From Chlorocebus sabaeus (taxonomy: Eukaryota; Chordata; Mammalia; Primates; Cercopithecidae), in contig NC_132913.1 of the NCBI RefSeq assembly GCF_047675955.1, positions 75,573,236 through 75,637,235 of the forward strand: DNA of 64,000 nt. Direction: 5' to 3'. Position 1 is the first letter of the stretch, and each line of letters begins with the position of its first letter. Positions 60,495-64,000 of this stretch are shown here, in pieces. The notes below the pieces were generated by a model that saw only the letters and a list, made by a program, of their open reading frames with translations, did no database searches and was not told the origin of the DNA. Both the position numbers and the translations under genes were made by a program.

Positions 60495-61258
60495 CAGTAG
60501 CCTCCCCTTAACAATGGTTTTGTTTTTTGCAGTTCCAGTTACCTTTGGTCAATTGTGGTTGGAAAATATTAAATGGAAAATTCCAGAAATAAGTGATTCC
60601 TGTTTTAAATTGCACACTGTTCTGAGTAGCATGATAAAACCCCACACTATCCCGTACTTTTGAATCATCCCTTTGTCTAGCCATCCATGCTCTCTGTGCT
60701 TCCCACCTGTTAGTCACTTAGTAGCCATCCCGTTATCAGATCTGCTGTCTTGGTATAGCAGTGTTTATGATCAGGTAACTCTTATTTTACTTAATAATGG
60801 CACCAAAGCACAGAGTAGTGATGCTGGGAATTTTAATATGCCAAGAATAAACGTTGAAATGCCACTTTAAAAAGTGAAAAGGTGAGAAAGTTCTCAACTT
60901 AATAAGGAAAGGAAAAAAAAAATCATATGCTGAGATTGCTGAGATCTATGGTGAAAATTAATCTTCAATCCATGAAACTGTAATGAAGGAAAAGAAACTC
61001 ATGCTAGTTTTGCCATCTCATTTCAAACTAAAAATTATGGCTGCAGTGCATGGTAACTTTTATTAAAGTATGTTGTTGTAATTGTTCTTTTACATTACTT
61101 ATTGGTAATCTCTTACTGTGTCTAATTTATAAATTAAGTCTTATCATATGTATGTATAGGAGAAAACATGGTAAATGTAAGATTTGGTGTTATCCTTGGT
61201 TTCAGGCATCCACTGGGAGTCTTGAGATGTATCTCCCGCAGGTAAGGGAAGACTGCTG
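60495..61258 (+). mobile_element. Tigger-type DNA transposon (pogo/TcMar), internally deleted
   Basis: Inverted ends CAGTAGCCTCCCCTTA and, reversed, CAGCAGTCTTCCCTTA; the target TA is on both sides (60493-60494 and 61259-61260). The left part has GGAAAATATTAAATGGAAAA and TAGTCACTTAGTAGCCATCC. A degenerate transposase start (ATG at 60797) keeps the look of a helix-turn-helix N-terminus but is frameshifted within ten codons. Most of the transposase is missing. Tigger-family transposases act by cut and paste at TA; this one is inert. Confidence 0.93.
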
Positions 61259-61274
61259 TATTGTGATATTTTTC

Positions 61275-61425
61275 TCTCTGTATTGTGGCCTATCAGAGTC
61301 TGTTTCCCAATGTCTTTGTTTCAGACCTTTGAATTTTTTGTATTTAATCATTGTCTTTGTAGCACTTAGCATACTACTTGATGTTGAGGAAGTACAAAAT
61401 AAAGGTTTCTTGGATTAACGAATAT
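61275..61425 (+). mobile_element. Possible L2 3' tail
   Basis: TTTGTAGCACTTAGCATACT and AGTACAAAATAAAGGTTTCT resemble the last part of an L2 ('tagcacttagcac...aataaatgtttgt'). Short and diverged. It separates the two Tigger-family elements. Confidence 0.4.
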
Positions 61426-61434
61426 AGTAGGCCC

Positions 61435-61756
61435 CCTTCATCCTCAGGAGACATGTTTCAAGATCCTCAGTGGATGCCTGAAACCACAGATAGTATGTAA
61501 CTCTGTATATACCTGTACTATGTTTTCTCCTGTACATACCAATCTATGATAAAGTTTAGTTTATAAATAAGGCAAAGTAAAGGATTAACAATAATAACTA
61601 AAATAAAATAGAACAATTATGGCAATATACTGTAATAAAAGTTATATGAATGTTCCCTCTCTCGGTCTCTCAAAATATCTTAATATTTTCAGACTGTGAC
61701 TGATAGAAGGTAACTGAGCCACAGAAAGCAAAATTGCAGATTAAAGGAGGCTATTG
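61435..61756 (-). mobile_element. MER2-type non-autonomous Tigger
   Basis: TAGTAGGCCCCCTTCATCCT, then CAGTGGATGCCTGAAACCAC, GATAAAGTTTAGTTTATAAA and TAAAGGAGGCTATTG at the right end. TA flanks it on both sides (61433-61434 and 61757-61758). About 320 bp with no transposase: an internal-deletion derivative moved in trans by a Tigger transposase. Opposite orientation to its neighbour. Confidence 0.88.
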
Positions 61757-61758
61757 TA

Positions 61759-62214
61759 AGGGAATGAATGTAAGAAACACCAAGAAGAAGCAGGATATGA
61801 GTAAATTGCTGCTATGAAATATAAAAATGAATAGTTGTAATGATGGCAATTACCATTTAGGGTAAAACGTAGAAGAAAAAGCCATGATATTTGATCTACA
61901 GTTAGAATGAAATTTTATTTATTGCTCTGAATAGAAGGTATAGCTCTGTTTTTACTTGTATGCCTGATACAACAGAGAAAAATAGAAAGACTCCCTTTTA
62001 CAACTCATTTTCTGTTTTTGCAAATGCAGATAACAGGACAGGTTTCATCCTGTGACAAGAAGCTTCTAATATATTTGAAGAATTACAGTGCCTTTGGCTA
62101 GCAACTGACCTCTTTATGGATTTTCACACTGTTTTGACTTTTTGTCTACTAGATTGTTTGCTTTGTGTTAGATTTTTTCATTATAGTTGCAGCACTCACT
62201 TCTGTACATTTTCT
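61759..62214. other. Non-coding stretch
   Basis: A/T-rich, no repeat or gene recognised. Confidence 0.45.
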
Positions 62215-62722
62215 CCATTTGAGTGTCCCAGATCCTGCAAAATGTCACTTCTCTACTCAAAACCTTCCATTGGCTTCCATTTCATATAAAGGAAGAGTAA
62301 TTACTTGTGAAGTCCCACAGGGACTCTTGATGCCTTTGATGCCTTTCTGGCCTCATTGCTCACTGTTCACACACCACCCTGAGTGCTCCTCCCCAACTGT
62401 CCCTATGCCTCACTTTTCACCTCCTTCTGCTTTTTCCTCAGAAGTCATCTTCCTGGCAAGCCTACCCTTACCTCCATATTTAAAATCACAACACCGTCGT
62501 ATTTCCTATTAATCCTATTTTAATGTTCTCAGTAATATTTATCACCTAATATACTATATCATGTAATGATTCACTATTCTTATATTTCTTACCCACAGAG
62601 TAGAATCCCCATAAAAGTAGAGATTGCTGTGCATTTATTTATACTCCTAGGAACCCAAAACCTATAACAGTGCCAGGCACAGTAGGCTTTCAAATATTTG
62701 ATAAGTGAATGAAGAAACAATA
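62215..62722 (+). mobile_element. L2 LINE 3' end
   Basis: GATCCTGCAAAATGTCACTT, CTCAAAACCTTCCATTGGCT, TTCTGGCCTCATTG, CATCTTCCTGGCAAGCCTAC, ATTTATCACCTAATATACTA, GAACCCAAAACCTATAACAG, CAGTGCCAGGCACAGTAGGC, AAGTGAATGAA: the L2 3' region in full order. The 115-codon frame at 62165-62512 is L2 sequence. Confidence 0.88.
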
Positions 62723-64000
62723 AATTCAAGATCTCATTTCCTTTAAAGAAAACACGCCTTATTGAAAATGCTTATATTAAAATATGCCTTGGGAAGAGCT
62801 GTGAGAAAGATACAAATGTTAGATAATGAATTGGGGGAGGGCCGCACCTGCACTTAACCCTTCCTCTGTTACCTGAGTGCCACTACTTAGCAAAATCAGT
62901 TTTTATCTCAGAGACATTAGCAGAAAACAAGCCAAACTCTCCCCCATGATGTACATAGCCCCGTGCAATCTAGCCTTAGCCACTTTACTACCTCATTTCA
63001 TTCCATAGGAAGGAATTACATAATTTTCCATGGCTCATTTTGTTTCCTAAGATTATACATATGTACAGATGTAGGTGAGGACTTTAATCCTAAGAACATG
63101 GTTCTTTTCAGATTGAATTGCAATCTTCTCCTGAATGAAATAGAAAACATATTTTTACAAGATATACTGGAAGTGAAGTGATAGTCGACACAATCTAGTC
63201 AACTGGGATTTTGATTGATGATTTGGGGAGTCTAAGAAGTAGTGACAACCGGAGAGAAATATATTTAGTATAATTTAATAGTAACCTGATTTACATGTTT
63301 TTGTCTGTTGGAATAATTACATAGATTTATCTCTTATATCCTTACATTGTTTTATTTTTCCAGATTACGGTGCAATCTGTCAAATGTTTATGTGTTGAAA
63401 GGGCCACTTACTGCTAGAATATGAGAAATTCAGAGTATACATGTTTTGATTTATTTGTTGGTGCCATGTTAATGCATAGCTCTCCTTGGAAAGTTGGGGA
63501 AGACATATATTTTATTTATAATGTATAATAATATACATAATCATGACTGTATAACTTAAAATATTTTTATAAATATATGTATATTTACAATGCGTTTTAA
63601 AATATGCTATTAAGTGGATTAGTAGGGTTTTTTTTTTATATTGTGGCATATGTATAATGGATTGAAGATGATATTAGATGGAATGAGAAAAGTTTTTCTG
63701 AGAATAAAACTATAGTTCCGTAAGTAGATTGATTTTATGATCACAGCTTTTTCTTTTCCAGTTTTTCACTGTTCATTTTTGATACCTTGGCAAGCTAAGC
63801 TTTAGTGTCAGGCAAAATTTCACTTGGCTATTTATTGTAAATTGCCTTAATTGATGAGTGAAAAAACTTTTGATACCTACCTAGTCTTAGTTGGATGAAA
63901 TAACTGATTTTCTTCTAATTCATTTTTGCTCCATAAAATGATATGTTAATAAATGAGGAAAATCAATCGTCATCTAGAAAGTACAGTTATTCTTGCTCAG
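62723..64000. other. AT-rich non-coding stretch to window end
   Basis: No recognised repeat or gene. A TATA-rich run lies at 63510-63610. Confidence 0.45.

Noticed and set aside
61050..61418. 122-codon frame as a membrane protein
   Set aside because: It begins in the Tigger 3' part and runs into the spacer; hydrophobicity comes from T-rich DNA.
62165..62512. 115-codon plus-strand frame
   Set aside because: Lies within an L2 3' end whose whole order is recognisable.

Overview
The window is primate nuclear DNA, almost certainly from an Old World monkey (macaque, baboon or guenon type) rather than an ape. It holds about 18 Alu elements or fragments. The two youngest (22809-23112 and 25335-25640) share variants I know from cercopithecid AluY subfamilies: GGCTCAAGCCTG near the 5' end, GGCGTAAACCCGGG in the right arm, and GAGATC(C/T)GG(C/T)CACTGC. 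No bacterial-type genes, CRISPR arrays, rRNA or tRNA were seen. No complete protein-coding gene can be supported. The short open frames are chance frames or lie inside repeats.

Layout. 1-9.0 kb: the 3' part of an old L1, then a 5.2-kb old L1 (about 2795-7996, plus strand) that served as a landing pad for three Alus, an LTR-like element and a tiny younger L1 tail. 9.0-17.9 kb: an ERVL LTR, AT-rich DNA, more old L1 and Alus, an ERV1-type LTR with its own TATA box and poly(A) signal, and an MLT1 LTR. 18-33.6 kb: six Alus, an L2, an L1P inserted into an L1M tail, a MaLR LTR inserted into a MIR, further L1 debris, and an Alu with a duplicated internal segment carrying two (AC)n arrays.

36.96-38.46 kb: a CpG island (about 110 CpG in 1.5 kb by hand count) in otherwise CpG-poor DNA. 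It is the only strong sign of a gene. It looks like a promoter with a 5'-UTR first exon, most likely plus strand, with a plausible splice donor after base 37615. I cannot name the gene. The 33.6-46.4 kb interval around it has no Alu and no clear L1, only MIR fragments and one LTR-like segment, as expected of promoter-proximal intronic or flanking sequence. Downstream DNA to 64 kb would then be first-intron sequence, which I infer but cannot show.

44.2-64 kb: an LTR-like segment with a roughly 19-bp minisatellite; five Alus or Alu pieces; an inverted second copy of the LTR-like family seen at 4.1 kb; a 5'-truncated L1P on the minus strand with broken ORF2 pieces; an AT-rich cruciform-prone tract; a triple nest of Alu, MaLR LTR and Alu; and two internally deleted Tigger/MER2-type DNA transposons 176 bp apart. 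I found no new biological system. The points worth following are the promoter, the nested insertions with their target-site duplications, the Alu dinucleotide duplication, the minisatellite and an unidentified insert at 30 kb.
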